From Stomorhina lunata (taxonomy: Eukaryota > Arthropoda > Insecta > Diptera > Rhiniidae), in contig OW121740.1 in NCBI GenBank assembly GCA_933228675.1, forward strand, positions 133,452,440-133,516,439: DNA of 64,000 nt, given 5' to 3'. The stretch's first letter is position 1; each line of letters opens with the position of its first letter. Position numbers and translations under genes: made by a program. This document shows, piece after piece, positions 22,535-34,885 of this stretch. The notes beneath the pieces are model-generated. The model was not told where the DNA came from. It saw nothing but the letters and a program-made list of their open reading frames with translations, and made no database searches.

Positions 22535-22712
22535 ATTTGCATTTGATCTCGATCTATTTCATTTATTTATTAATATAACAGACAATTTATTGATAAAAGC
22601 CAAAAAATGTTTGAGGGATAACCAATTCATCGACGAGTTTCGATGGTTGGTTAGGCCATCTCATTAGGAGGAGTATCCCTACTTTTCGACTATTAGTAAT
22701 AACATGGAGGGT
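22535..22712 (+). repeat. Satellite-flanked core element, copy 2 (partial)
   Basis: AATTTATTGATAAAAGCC, AAAAATGTTTGAGGG, GTTTCGATGGTTGGTTAGGC, CATCTCATTAGGAGGAGTAT and CCCTA. It aligns with 28060-28155. It begins ~30 bp after array C ends. The distal end is lost. Confidence 0.65.
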
Positions 22713-24105
22713 ATTTCGTTTATTAATTTATACTAATGCATTTTTGCATAAATTGAAAACATTTTTCATGTGAAAATTCAACGGTGAGTATGAGTTATTT
22801 TAAATTATCATGTTAAATGCATATTAAGTATACGGTCAACGAACCAATACTTAGATAAATATTCAATGGTTCTACTTTGCTGTAGGTACATCTAAATATG
22901 AATAAGATAAACTTCATCAATACATGGCTCTTCGTGAAGATTTTAAATGATAAATATTTGGTAGTTGTCTATTATCTAGAAACTTAAGTGGCAACCTTCG
23001 CATCAATAAAATTTGACAATTATTTTAAAACCAAATAGTCTTTTTGCCAGTACAACATCATCGACATTATTGATTTTACAATCTATTGTATGATGAAGTA
23101 AATGTTTCGTGTTGTTCCTGTTCATTCTATATCGGCTTTGTTTTATTACAATGTTTCCCTGTTTGTGTAAATGCATGTAAATGAAAATATATTCCAGAGG
23201 TTCCAAATTGAAGGACCGTTTGACTAACTTGGGGTGTGATAAATTATTGAAGAAAACATGGGAGTTTTAAAAATGTCATAAATCTTATCAACGAAAGAAA
23301 ATAATAAAAAATTATATTAAAAAATATAGGCCTAGATTCAAGAAGATATATAAAAGATTTCAACTAAATCCGAAAAACTGAGGTAAATAGAGGGTCTTCA
23401 GCTAATGGAAGCAATTTTAACTGCTCTGGAACTGCTGAGATATACTTAGATGTGAATATATTGGTTGCCAAAAAGCCAACATCAAAATATCGATTTTAGA
23501 TTTACAGCCTAAATTCGTTAAAATGTAGTAGTCAAATATGCAGTTTAGCAATATTTGGTAAAATATCTTAAGTTGGAATAAAGTAATTTTAAATATTATT
23601 TTGATAAGAGATAGGCTTAAATTTTTGTTTGAAGTAGTTTTTTAATGAAATTAAACTTTAATTTATTGATATTTTATATAATTTTTCATAAATAACTTAA
23701 AATTAGACTTAAAGCTTTCTGCAACTTATATGTATGTATTATATGTGTAAAAGTTTAAAAGTATAGGTAATAGCTTCTGCCTTTATATCTGAGAGTAAGA
23801 GTGTGTGAATGCATTTGGTTTTGTTGTATCTTTATAATCTTCTATTGTCGGAGTCAGTTGTTTGTGTGAGTTGTGTTAATGGAAAAAAGGAAATTAAAAT
23901 GGCTTATGTTGTGCATTTTGTTGCTTTAATTTTTGTAAAAAAAAAACAATATAATTTTACAGTTTCTGGCTGAAAACTAAGTATTAAAGGATATTTCTAT
24001 AATTGCACCTAAAAAGTCCTTAAAAGTTTATCATATGTAAACTATGTTTGAAAAGTAAATAGGATTTAATTGGATGTTCTATTAAAATTTTTGAAAATTT
24101 TTCTA
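22713..24105. other. Spacer between inverted satellite arrays
   Basis: AT-rich, single-copy in the window. No gene, RNA or element is recognised. It separates arrays C and D. Confidence 0.5.
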
Positions 24106-27100
24106 GAACAAATTATTTTTATCAACAACTTTTCTATAGAAAAATATTTCTATCTAAAATTTTTCTATAGAAAAATATTTCTATCTAAAATTTTTCTATA
24201 GAAAAATATTTCTATCTAAAATTTTTCTATAGAAAAATATTTCTATCTAAAATTTTTCCACAGAAAAATATTTCTATCGAAAATTTTTCTATAGAAAAAT
24301 ATTTCTATCAAAAATTTTTCTATAGAAAAATATTTCTATCGAAAATTGTTCTATAGAAAAACATTTCTATCGAAAATTTTTCTATAGAAAAACATTTCTA
24401 TCGAAAATTTTTCTATAGAAAAATATTTCTATCGAAAATTTTTCTATAGAAAAATATTTCTATCGAAAATTTTTCTATAGAAAAATATTTCTATCGAAAA
24501 TTTTTCTATAGAAAAATATTTCTATCGAAAATTTTTCTATAGAAAAATATTTCTATCGAAAATTTTTCTATAGAAAAATATTTCTATCGAAAATTTTTCT
24601 ATAGAAAAATATTTCTATCGAAAATTTTTCTATAGAAAAATATTTCTATCGAAAATTTTTCTATAGAAAAATATTTCTATCGAAAATTTTTCTATAGAAA
24701 AATATTTCTATCGAAAATTTTTCTATAGAAAAATATTTCTATCGAAAATTTTTCTATAGAAAAATATTTCTATCGAAAATTTTTCTATAGAAAAATATTT
24801 CTATCGAAAATTTTTCTATAGAAAAATATTTCTATCGAAAATTTTTCTATAGAAAAATATTTCTATCGAAAATTTTTCTATAGAAAAATATTTCTATCGA
24901 AAATTTTTCTATAGAAAAATATTTCTATCGAAAATTTTTCTATAGAAAAATATTTCTATCGAAAATTTTTCTATAGAAAAATATTTCTATCGAAAATTTT
25001 TCTATAGAAAAATATTTCTATCGAAAATTTTTCTATAGAAAAATATTTCTATCGAAAATTTTTCTATAGAAAAATATTTCTATCGAAAATTTTTCTATAG
25101 AAAAATATTTCTATCGAAAATTTTTCTATAGAAAAATATTTCTATCGAAAATTTTTCTATAGAAAAATATTTCTATCGAAAATTTTTCTATAGAAAAATA
25201 TTTCTATCGAAAATTTTTCTATAGAAAAATATTTCTATCGAAAATTTTTCTATAGAAAAATATTTCTATCGAAAATTTTTCTATAGAAAAATATTTCTAT
25301 CGAAAATTTTTCTATAGAAAAATATTTCTATCGAAAATTTTTCTATAGAAAAATATTTCTATCGAAAATTTTTCTATAGAAAAATATTTCTATCGAAAAT
25401 TTTTCTATAGAAAAATATTTCTATCGAAAATTTTTCTATAGAAAAATATTTCTATGGAAAATTTTTCTATAGAAAAATATTTCTATCGAAAATTTTTCTA
25501 TAGAAAAATATTTCTATCGAAAATTTTTCTATAGAAAAATATTTCTCTCGAAAATTTTTCTATAGAAAAATATTTCTCTCGAAAATTTTTCTATAGAAAA
25601 ATATTTCTATCGAAAATTTTTCTATAGAAAAATATTTCTATCGAAAATTTTTCTATAGAAAAATATTTCTATCGAAAATTTTTCTATAGAAAAATATTTC
25701 TATCGAAAATTTTTCTATAGAAAAATATTTCTATCGAAAATTTTTCTATAGAAAAATATTTCTATCGAAAATTTTTCTATAGAAAAATATTTCTATCGAA
25801 AATTTTTCTATAGAAAAATATTTCTATCGAAAATTTTTCTATAGAAAAATATTTCTATCGAAAATTTTTCTATAGAAAAATATTTCTATCGAAAATTTTT
25901 CTATAGAAAAATATTTCTATCGAAAATTTTTCTATAGAAAAATATTTCTATAGAAAATTTTTCTATAGAAAAATATTTGTATCGAAAATTTTTCTATAGA
26001 AAAATATTTGTATCGAAAATTTTTCTATAGAAAAATATTTGTATCGAAAATTTTTCTATAGAAAAATATTTGTATCGAAAATTTTTTTATAGAAAAAAAT
26101 TTGTATCGAAAATTTTTCTATAGAAAAATATTTGTATCGAAAATTTTTCTATAGAAAAATATTTGTATCGAAAATTTTTCTATAGAAAAATATTTCTATC
26201 GAAAATTTTTCTATAGAAAAATATTTCTATCGAAAATTTTTCTATAGAAAAATATTTCTATCGAAAATTTTTCTATAGAAAAATATTTCTATCGAAAATT
26301 TTTCTATAGAAAAATATTTCTATCGAAAATTTTTCTATAGAAAAATATTTCTATCGAAAATTTTTCTATAGAAAAAAATATTTCTATCGAAAATTTTTCT
26401 ATAGAAAAAAATATTTCTATCGAAAATTTTTCTATAGAAAAAAATATTTCTATCGAAAATTTTTCTATAGAAAAAAATATTTCTATCGAAAATTTTTCTA
26501 TAGAAAAAAATATTTCTATCGAAAATTTTTCTATAGAAAAAAATATTTCTATCGAAAATTTTTCTATAGAAAAATATTTCTATCAAAAATTTTTCTATAG
26601 AAAAATATTTCTATCGAAAATTTTTCTATAGAAAAATATTTCTATCGAAAATTTTTCTATAGAAAAATATTTCTATCAAAAATTTTTCTATAGAAAAATA
26701 TTTCTATCGAAAATTTTTCTATAGAAAAATATTTCTATCGAAAATTTTTCTATAGAAAAATATTTCTATCGAAAATTTTTCTATAGAAAAATATTTCTAT
26801 CGAAAATTTTTCTATAGAAAAATATTTCTATCGAAAATTTTTCTATAGAAAAATATTTCTATCGAAAATTTTTCTATAGAAAAATATTTCTATCGAAAAT
26901 TTTTGTATAAAAAAATATTTCTATCGAAAATTTTTGTATAGAAAAATATTTCTATCGAAAATTTTTGTATAGAAAAATATTTCTATCGAAAATTTTTGTA
27001 TAGAAAAATATTTCTATCGAAAATTTTTGTATAGAAAAATATTTCTATCGAAAATTTTTGTATAGAAAAATATTTCTAACGAAAATTTTTTATCGAAAAT

Positions 27101-27985
27101 TTTTCTATAGAAAAATATTTCTATCGAAAATTTTTCTATAGAAAAATATTTTTATCGAAAATTTTTCTATAGAAAAATATTTCTATCGAAAATTTTTCTA
27201 TAGAAAAATATTTCTATCGAAAATTTTTCTATAGAAAAATTTTTCTATAGAAAAATATTTCTATCGAAAATTTTTCTATAGAAAAATATTTCTATCGAAA
27301 ATTTTTCTATAGAAAAATATTTCTATCGAAAATTTTTCTATAGAAAAATATTTCTATCGAAAATTTTTCTATAGAAAAATATTTCTATCGAAAATTTTTC
27401 TATAGAAAAATATTTCTATCGAAAATTTTTCTATAGAAAAATATTTCTATCGAAAATTTTTCTATAGAAAAATATTTCTATCGAAAATTTTTCTATAGAA
27501 AAATATTTCTATCGAAAATTTTTCTATAGAAAAATATTTCTATCGAAAATTTTTCTATAGAAAAATATTTCTATCGAAAATTTTTCTATAGAAAAATATT
27601 TCTATCGAAAATTTTTCTATAGAAAAATATTTCTATCGAAAATTTTTCTATAGAAAAATATTTCTATCGAAAATTTTTCTATAGAAAAATATTTCTATCG
27701 AAAATTTTTCTATACAAAAATATTTGTATCGAAAATTTTTCTATAGAAAAATATTTGTATCGAAAATTTTTCTATAGAAAAATATTTGTATCGAAAATTT
27801 TTCTATAGAAAAATATTTGTATCGAAAATTTTTATCGAAAATTTTTCTATAGAAAAACTTTTTTATCGAAAATTTTTCTATAGAAAAACTTTTTTATCGA
27901 AAATTTTTCTATAGAAAAATTTTTTTATCGAAAATTTTTCTATAGAAAAATTTTTTTATCAAAAATTTTTCTATAGAAAAAATTT
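24106..27985. repeat. 31-bp satellite array D (3.9 kb), inverted to C
   Basis: Same unit as array C on the opposite strand: AAAATTTTTCTATAGAAAAA then TATTTCTATCG. Very homogeneous from 24400 to 27700. Variant patches include GTATCG at 25975-26180 and 27720-27830, and GTATAG at 26900-27070. Array length, and the distance of the 33-bp block from each array end (about 1.4 kb outside, 2.2 kb inside), mirror array C. Confidence 0.95.
26335..26586 (-). repeat. 33-bp variant block in array D (6 units)
   Basis: Six units carry seven As in place of five after CTATAG. On the minus strand it reads as the same repeated FFYRKIFDRNI frame as 20042-20293. The flanking marker TATCAAAAA at 26581 and 26674 is 93 bp apart, as in array C. 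Confidence 0.9.
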
Positions 27986-28316
27986 TTAAAAAGTTTTACT
28001 GTAGTGTATTGCATAAGAATCCCAATTTATTACAATTATTTATTATTGTAATAAGTAGTTTTTTGATAAAACCAAAAAATGTTGGTGAGGAAACCTTTCC
28101 TCGACGCGTTTCGATGGTTGGTTAGACCATCTCATCAGGAGGATTATCCCTAATTCTAGACAGAGCGAAAACCTCACATTATGTATAATTTGAGGGACTG
28201 AATAAATACGAATTATTATTATTGTGTCCAAAAAATATCAACATAAAGCGCAGATTATCATCCGAGCAGAAACACACAAACATTTTTCAGTTTTATCATT
28301 TCTTTATTTCCCACAT
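27986..28316 (+). repeat. Satellite-flanked core element, copy 3
   Basis: AAAAGTTTTACTGTAGTGTA, AATCCCAATTTATTACAA, TTTTTTGATAAAACC, GTTTCGATGGTTGGTTAGAC, CATCTCATCAGGAGGATTAT and AAATATCAACATAAAGCG, ending TTTCTTTATTTCCCACATTT. It is the reverse complement of 298-622 over its whole length. Array D lies directly to the left and a short array directly to the right. Confidence 0.7.
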
Positions 28317-28505
28317 TTTTTCTATAGAAAAATATTTCTATCGAAAATTTTTCTATAGAAAAATATTTCTATCGAAATTTTTTTATCGAAAATTTTTCTA
28401 TAGAAAAATTTTTTTATCGAAAATTTAAAAAAAAAAAAAAATTTATCAAAAATTTATCAAAAGTTTTTAACAACAATTTTTCTAAAAAACTTTTTTTTTA
28501 TGAAA
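28317..28505. repeat. Short 31-bp satellite tract
   Basis: About four units in array D orientation to 28431, then decayed poly-A/T remnants to about 28505. It places the core element at 27986 inside satellite on both sides. Confidence 0.8.
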
Positions 28506-29813
28506 AATGTCGTTTCACAGAAAACCGTACACATCCGTAGTACACCTATAATTTTAAGTCAATTATGTACATATATAATTAAAATTAAAATATACTTAGG
28601 GCGACAAATTGACAGTTATCACATATTATACATTTGACTTCAGAAGTGTAAGATGTCATTGAATTGGGCTTGGCCGACAATAGTTTTTTTTTTTTGGCTT
28701 GTTCTATTTATATTTGCTTGTATTCGTATATAACCTTATGAATGTGCATAAAAGTCCTGTTTGTCAGTTTGTGGCTTTGATAAAATGAAGTCAACAAAAC
28801 ATTTTGATAGGGACTTTGCAGTTTTAAGCTTTTTCAAAACTTTTCAGAAATATTTATGTAGGTAATATGTATACTTGTATTTATGAAAATCTGTATGTGT
28901 CTTAGTAAGTTTCGGTATGACTTTAACTACCAAAGATATTTAAACATACACTTAGGCAGTCTCAAAAATTGGAAAAGAACTGTTAAAGAACAAATGTGTG
29001 TACTTTATAATGATAATTTTCTGGAAAACTGTCATAAATTAAAAAGCTAAGTTTCGAGGAAAATTTATTTCTATCGTTTAATTGTTTTCTGACCAACTTA
29101 ATTCAGCAACTACTTTACACAAATCAAGATCCTAAAGCTGTACTAATATCAAGTATTTTAAGTGAATTCCCTTTAAACGTCTGTAATCTATGATAATTTT
29201 CTTAAATGTATGTATATTACTTTACTTAAACATTCCCATGACAAACAGTTTTTGACAACTAACTTAGATTTACAACTAGAACTTTCCTATCTTGTTGTTT
29301 GTCTAAAGTTTTCAAGAGAAAGAGAAATTCATTACTTTCCTGCAGACGATGGCAATTTGTTCAGAAGCTTTCATAAGCGCTAAAACAAAGCAACAGCGCC
29401 TAAAAAGAGAACCATGACCAAAGGGTGGTGAAGTATTTGAGGTTGCTGTGAATGTCTGAGTTTCGTAAAACCTCATGCTGTGCATTTAACTATAACTGCA
29501 CTTACTATATGCACTGATTTGGTAAATATCAGTATATCTGTATGTATCTGTATGTATCTATTGATACCAGGAACACTGCTGACTTTATGAATGTAATAAA
29601 TGGGTATTAGCCTGGTACATGTTTGAACATTTCAAGTTTTAAAGATATACATAAGTAGATTTCAAGTTTTTAAAATAAAATTTCGTCTTTTGTAGTCTTA
29701 TTTTTTAAAACCCGGTTTTGTCTTACTGTCCAAGAAATCAATAAGTAAAATGTGGGAATTTACAAATAAAGAAACTGAAATATGGTATATGCTTTATTCT
29801 TTTTAAATGATTA
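28506..29813. other. Unannotated single-copy stretch
   Basis: Lower repeat content than most of the window. No coding frame, RNA gene or known element was seen. Confidence 0.5.
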
Positions 29814-31152
29814 CACAGGTCAACAGCAAAAATGTGCTCAAGTAACCACTATATACATTTGATGTATCATGGCTACCTTAGTACAAAAATGTTAAAATTT
29901 TTAAATTCAAGATTGCAAGATTTTTAAAAAAAAAATTCTTTTTTTAAATTGAAATTTTTTTTAGACGTTTCTTCAAATAATTAATGATAACTCAAAAACT
30001 ACTAGTCCGATATTATTAAGATAAAATCAGAAAAATTAAGATTTACATAGCCTTTAATTCGTCTATATATCGCGTTTCAATCGGATCAATAGTATCGGAG
30101 TTATAATAAAAAACTTATTTTTACGTAAAAAAAACATAAAATCGAAAACGGCAAAAGACTTCCAGATTTATTATTTTATCGCATAGCGACATATAATAGC
30201 AACAAAATGAGATATCGACCATAAAAATCGATTAATTTTTTTCGAATTTATTCACAATTTAGTGAATTCGCTCATTTTCACAAAATTTTAGTTTTTTGCA
30301 TGATACGCATTATAGCGGGTTTTCAAATGTATGAAAAAAATAAATTTTCCAATTTCATGGGGTACATGTCGGATTATTGTGAGATTTGGTGAGAAACTTC
30401 CACCCACAAAGTTTTAGTCGAATTGGACCAAAAAATTTGACTAAGTCAAATCGATGGAATAGATCGAAAATGTATTTCATTGTTTTATTCATGTATTTTA
30501 TTTTATATTTTATTTTTTAAATTTATTACAACATATAAAATATTCGCAAATTGGTCAAAGATAAAAAATAAAATATAAAATAAAATACATGAATACATGA
30601 ATACAAAAATGAAATACATTTTCGATCTTTTCCATCGATTTGACTTAGTCACATTTTTTGGTCAGTTGCAAGTCCTCAAGGTCATGTAATGGCCAGTGCA
30701 AATTGTAGTAACTCGAAAACTGTTTAACCGATTTTAAAGATATGTAGCTTATTGGAAATCTCATTGTATTTGCCCTAAGGACCAGGATAAACTTTTTTGC
30801 AAAAGGGGGAATAAATAGCTTTAATTTAGCAAAAAACTTAAAATTTGACAATATTTTTCGATTTAAACGCTATTTTTCAGATTTGGGGCCTATGCGCTAC
30901 GTGTTTGACGAATTAAAGGCTATGTAAATCTTAATTTATTTTAATAATATCGGACTAGTAGTTTTTGAGATATCATAAATTATTTGAAGAAACGTCTAAA
31001 AAAAATGCAGTTTAAAAAAAAAATTAAAAAAAAAAAATCTTGCCACAGAATTTAAAAATTTTACCATTTTTGTACAAAGGTAGTCATGATACATCAAAAT
31101 TGTATAGTGGTTTTAAGAGCACAATAAATTTTTTTTATTTTGTTGTGCTGTG
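29814..31152. mobile_element. Long-TIR foldback element, copy 2 (1339 bp)
   Basis: Ends are CACAGGTCAACAGCAAAAAT on the left and TTTTGTTGTGCTGTG on the right, flanked by TTA on both sides. The arms match copy 1 at 16844-17620 (TTGATGTATCATGGCTACC, CAAATAATTAATGATAACTC, ACTACTAGTCCGATATTATT). The interior is ~600 bp longer and holds a second hairpin. No transposase is encoded. TTA duplications would fit a PIF/Harbinger-type element, but copy 1 does not show a clean TTA on its left, so the class is uncertain. Confidence 0.8.
30433..30663. repeat. Nested hairpin inside foldback element
   Basis: TTTGACTAAGTCAAATCGAT and GATCGAAAATGTATTTCATT on the left recur as reverse complement at about 30560-30663. 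Arms are ~90 bp with minor differences. Confidence 0.75.
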
Positions 31153-31164
31153 TTATCTTCATTT

Positions 31165-31345
31165 AATGTTGATATTTTGTATAGACACTATAATTCGTAT
31201 TTATTTTGTCTTGCAAATTAGATATAATTCGATGTTTTTGATTTGTCTAGAATTAAGGAAAGGTAGTCCCAACTAAAATTTGTTGGTTTTATAAAAAGAC
31301 TTTGGAATCATACTTCAATATACTTAAGTAAAACTTTTTAACAAA
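31165..31345 (-). repeat. Core element, copy 4 (internal deletion)
   Basis: AATTCGTATTTATTTTGTCT, TTTGTCTAGAATTAAGGA, TTGGTTTTATAAAAAGACTT and ACTTAAGTAAAACTTTTTAA follow the order of 298-622, but the central TAACCAACCATCG segment is missing. It is followed at 31555-31625 by a decayed 31-bp-satellite-like tract. Confidence 0.55.
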
Positions 31346-31652
31346 AATATTCACCTTTTACGATGGTTACCCTAATTTCTTAATTTCTGAATGTACGTTC
31401 TCATGTTTGCGAAAGTTTGAGTTCATTGTAAAAGGTTCATGTATCAGAGTTTGATGATGTTGGAGCTTCAATATTCCTAGATTTCACAAAAATTTATGAC
31501 GATTATAATTTTGGTTTTCTCATCATAAATACTTTTAAATATACGAGGATTAAATTTAAATTTTTTTGCATAGGAAAATTCTTGATAAAAAAACTTTTTG
31601 ATATGAAAGTTTTTTTGTTAAAAATTTCACCAGATTAAAATATTATCATATA

Positions 31653-32870
31653 AAGAGTGCTCTAAATAAAATTTGTAGTTGGATTTTCTTAAATAAAAAT
31701 CAAACCTTTTAATATAAAAACTCTACAAAATACGCAAATATAATGACATATTATACAAAATCATTTAGCATTAAAATGTTTACTTAGTACTCGGGTTTTG
31801 CAAAATTATCGCCTTTTTTCGGAAACCCTCCCATTAAAGATTTTACAGTTGCTTCTGATACCTTTTTGGAGCATGTGTTCCACCTGCGCTTAAAATCGGA
31901 CATGTTCTTGGAAATCTTTCCTGTGTTCTTCAATTCCTTTTTTACCAGAGCCCAATACCTTTCCACAGTCCGAAGTTCTGGACAGTTAGGTGGATTTGCC
32001 TCTCGTGATACAAAAATGACATTATTCTTTGAGTACCACTCAAGTGCCTTTTTTCCATAATGGCATGATGCCAAATCGGGCCAAAAAAATGTAGTCACTC
32101 TGTGCTCTCTTAAAAAGGGTAACAACCGTTTTTGTAGGCACTCCTTTATATAATTTTCTGTGTTTATTGTGCCAGATGCCACAAATACTTAATTCTTTTG
32201 CCACAACTGCAAATAGATTGCCACACGAGAAACTTCTTAGGGAATTTTGTTTGTTTTTTTATGCGAAACTCTTGCCGAACATTGCCCCGTTTATCGGCAA
32301 CATAAAAATCTTGACCAGGAAGTTGAGAAAAGTCTGCCAGTACGTATGTTTCATCATCCATCACACAACAGGTGTATTTTTTTATAAAATCAGACTTCAA
32401 TTTTTTCGCTCGTTTTTTTGCTTCTAAGTTCTTTATAGCATTGCGATCTGGAACCTTTTAGACTTTGTATGTCTTCAGTCCAGCATAAGCTTTGACTCTA
32501 TGTGCAAAATTCGTAGAACATTTCACCGTACGAGCTGCTTTTCTTAAAGAAGTGTTAGGCGCTCTTCGAAAGAGTCGCTCGACTTATTTTGCCTTACCAA
32601 TATCTGTAGGACCTTTTTTCCTCCCTGATCCAGGTTTTCTTTCAATGCTCAGGTTTTCCTTATACCGTCTGATGGCATTAGAAACGTTCGAACGAACTTT
32701 TTTTTCGCAGTCCATTTTGATTGAAATAACTATTGAAAATTAATAATTTCTAAAATAATAGTATCTGACATATCTATAGAAACTAACTTGATCAAAAAAT
32801 AAATTATTTCTTGCACTATGGATAAATTTTGTCTAAAATAGTAAATGCATATTTTTTTTAGAACACTCTT
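31653..32870 (-). mobile_element. DD37E Tc1/mariner element, copy 2 (1218 bp)
   Basis: TIRs match copy 1 (AAGAGTGCTCTAAATAAAAT at the left; GAACACTCTT at the right), flanked by TA at 31651-31652 and 32871-32872. The body is very similar to 15395-16692 but ~80 bp shorter because of a deletion in the 5' part of the transposase gene. Confidence 0.9.
31784..32715 (-). pseudogene. Mariner-like transposase, multiply broken
   Basis: Homologue of 15526-16537. Damage seen: a deletion of ~80 bp near 32686 that removes most of the helix-turn-helix; a CAA to TAA stop where copy 1 reads KVQKVP (near 32460); and a one-base frameshift near 32190 after CSCGKR. The frame is intact where copy 1 is shifted (KKYTCCVMDDETYV). 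The catalytic residues are present, but PELRPVERYW has become PELRTVERYW. It is older than, or independent of, copy 1. Confidence 0.88.
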
Positions 32871-32929
32871 TACATATGTACAGGGTAGCCTTGAAAGCTG
32901 CTATTTGGTCTATTACATTAATATATAAG

Positions 32930-32980
32930 TGTAACAGATTGGGATCAAATGCGAATACTCTTTCTTTTTGAATAATATTT
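32930..32980. repeat. Core-element end fragment
   Basis: GTAACAGATTGGGATCAAAT and GCGAATACT recur at 34147-34180, at the end of core-element copy 5. Only this end is present here. Confidence 0.5.
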
Positions 32981-33004
32981 ACAATTTTGTTATTTTTTGA
33001 TAAA

Positions 33005-33807
33005 ACATAGGTGGAAAGGGTATTATAAGTTTGTGCTGATGTATGTAACGCATATAAATATTTGTCTTAGACCTACCTTCTAGTACATCAATATGCCAAT
33101 ATCCGTCCATACGTCCGTCCGTCTGTCTGACTGGCTGGCTGGACCCCCATGTAAACCTTGTAATCAATCGCAATTCTAAAGATAATTTTATGAAATTTGG
33201 CACAGATCATTTTTTTTAAGTGAGACCATGGCTATTGAAATTCATCGAAATCGGTCCATTATTTATGGTACCTCCCATAGGTCCCACTTCCCGGAATTGA
33301 TATATTAGCCACAAATATCAATATTTTTTCATGAAATTTATAATTTTTCATGAAATTTATAATTATAATAATTTTTAATACTGCTTCTATAAGCCTAAAT
33401 TACTGTACCAAATTTCGTTAAAATCGGTCGACATTTGACCATAGCTCCCATACAAACTCTTGTGTCAAAACGCACTAAGTATCGGACAAAAATCACTAAA
33501 ACGTTCGTAAATCTGAAGATAATGAGAATTTGAAGTTGAGTTTTTGCTTACATAATTTGTAAAATTGTAAAAACTGTAATAAATTTGCTAAATTTCGAGA
33601 TAATCGGTCCACATTTGACCCTAGCTCTCATATAAGTCAAAATAACGGAAATAGCTTAAATATATAAGTTTTGAGAAAATGTTTGTATGTTGGCAAAATT
33701 TAGCAAATATTTGTCTTTATACAGGAAAAAAAAACACCTTTCCCTTAGTGATGAAGGGTATTGTATGGTCGGGCTTGATCGACTATAGCACTTTCTTACT
33801 TGTTTTT
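33005..33807 (+). repeat. Dispersed TATACCC repeat, near full length
   Basis: Starts CATAGGTGGAAAGGGTATTA and TAAGTTTGTGCTGATG, passes through GTCCGTCCGTCTGTCTG and GGCTGGACCCCCATG, and ends CGACTATAGCACTTTCTTAC TTGTT. It is collinear with 60828-61636. It has no reading frame longer than chance. It is a non-autonomous element of unknown class with hairpin-forming ends. Confidence 0.8.
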
Positions 33808-33884
33808 AAAATAAACTTCTGTTTATTTTAATCATCTTACCACCCTCTTTACAGTATTCTACACATAGTAGCCCACGGCTGCAG

Positions 33885-34185
33885 CAAAAATGTGGGAAGT
33901 GAAGGAAGATGAAAACCGAAAATTGTTTGAGTTCTATTCAGTCGATGCTTATGGTTTACAAACATAATTCTTAATTATTGTGTTTGTAAAATGGGTGAAA
34001 ATGTGAGGTTTTTGATCTGTTTAAAAGTAGGGATACTCCTCCTGAAGAGATGGTCTAACCAACCATCGAAACGCTTCAAGGAATTGGTTTTTCCGCAAAC
34101 ATTTTTCGCTTTTTATCAATAAATTTATCTGTTACATTTAGTGAATAAATGTAACAGATTGGGATCAAATGCGAATACTTTATCT
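33885..34185 (-). repeat. Core element, copy 5
   Basis: AAAAATGTGGGAAGTGAAGG, GGGATACTCCTCCTGAAGAG, TGGTCTAACCAACCATCGAA, ACGCTTCAAGG and TTTTATCAATAAATTTATC. Same orientation as 298-622. No satellite array adjoins this copy. Confidence 0.6.
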
Positions 34186-34885
34186 TTTTGAAGAATGAAG
34201 AATATTTTTAAGTGACCTAGCTCCTTTTGTTTGGGCCCCATCGCAAAATTTAAAAAATCATTGCCGCAAATTTTGTTAAATGTAATTGATTTCGATAGAT
34301 AACAATACAACTAAGACAAATCTTAAAAAAATTTTTTAATTTTGTTCTTTTTTGTAGCCGGCAGATGGCGCCAAAATTGAGCAAAATTACAAAAAAAAAG
34401 TAGTTGCTCAAAAACATTTTTTCACAAAAAAGATCGCCAAAAATCAATTCTTTCGACGATTTCAAGAAGTTTTGATTTTTTTGTTACATAAGCGTATTTG
34501 GAAAAATACAAAAATTTTGATTTCAAATTCAGTTTTAATTTAGTAATGTTTTGTAGAATAGATTTTTGACGTTTTTGTTTTATTTTTATAAATTTGCCAA
34601 ATTTTAATGACAAATTAAAAAAATATCTGAATTATCATAAATTTTTTCTTCGATTTTATCTCATTATGGACCCTTATCGAATAGATACAAAAAAAATCTC
34701 AAATACTTCGGTCCACCTTTAAAAGATATATGGATTTAAAAAAGTGTCTAAAATGATAAATTTTGCATGACTATAACGTGTAATTCATTTGATATCAAAA
34801 CAGCCCTAATGATAGTTCCAGCTACAAAAAAAAAAAAATACATAGTAGGGTAAAAAATAATTTAATATAACTATTATATTAATGG
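34186..34885. other. Unannotated AT-rich stretch with a lone CTCF-like site
   Basis: No gene. AGATGGCGCC at 34373-34382 matches the core found in the 132-bp minisatellite but is isolated here. Confidence 0.4.
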
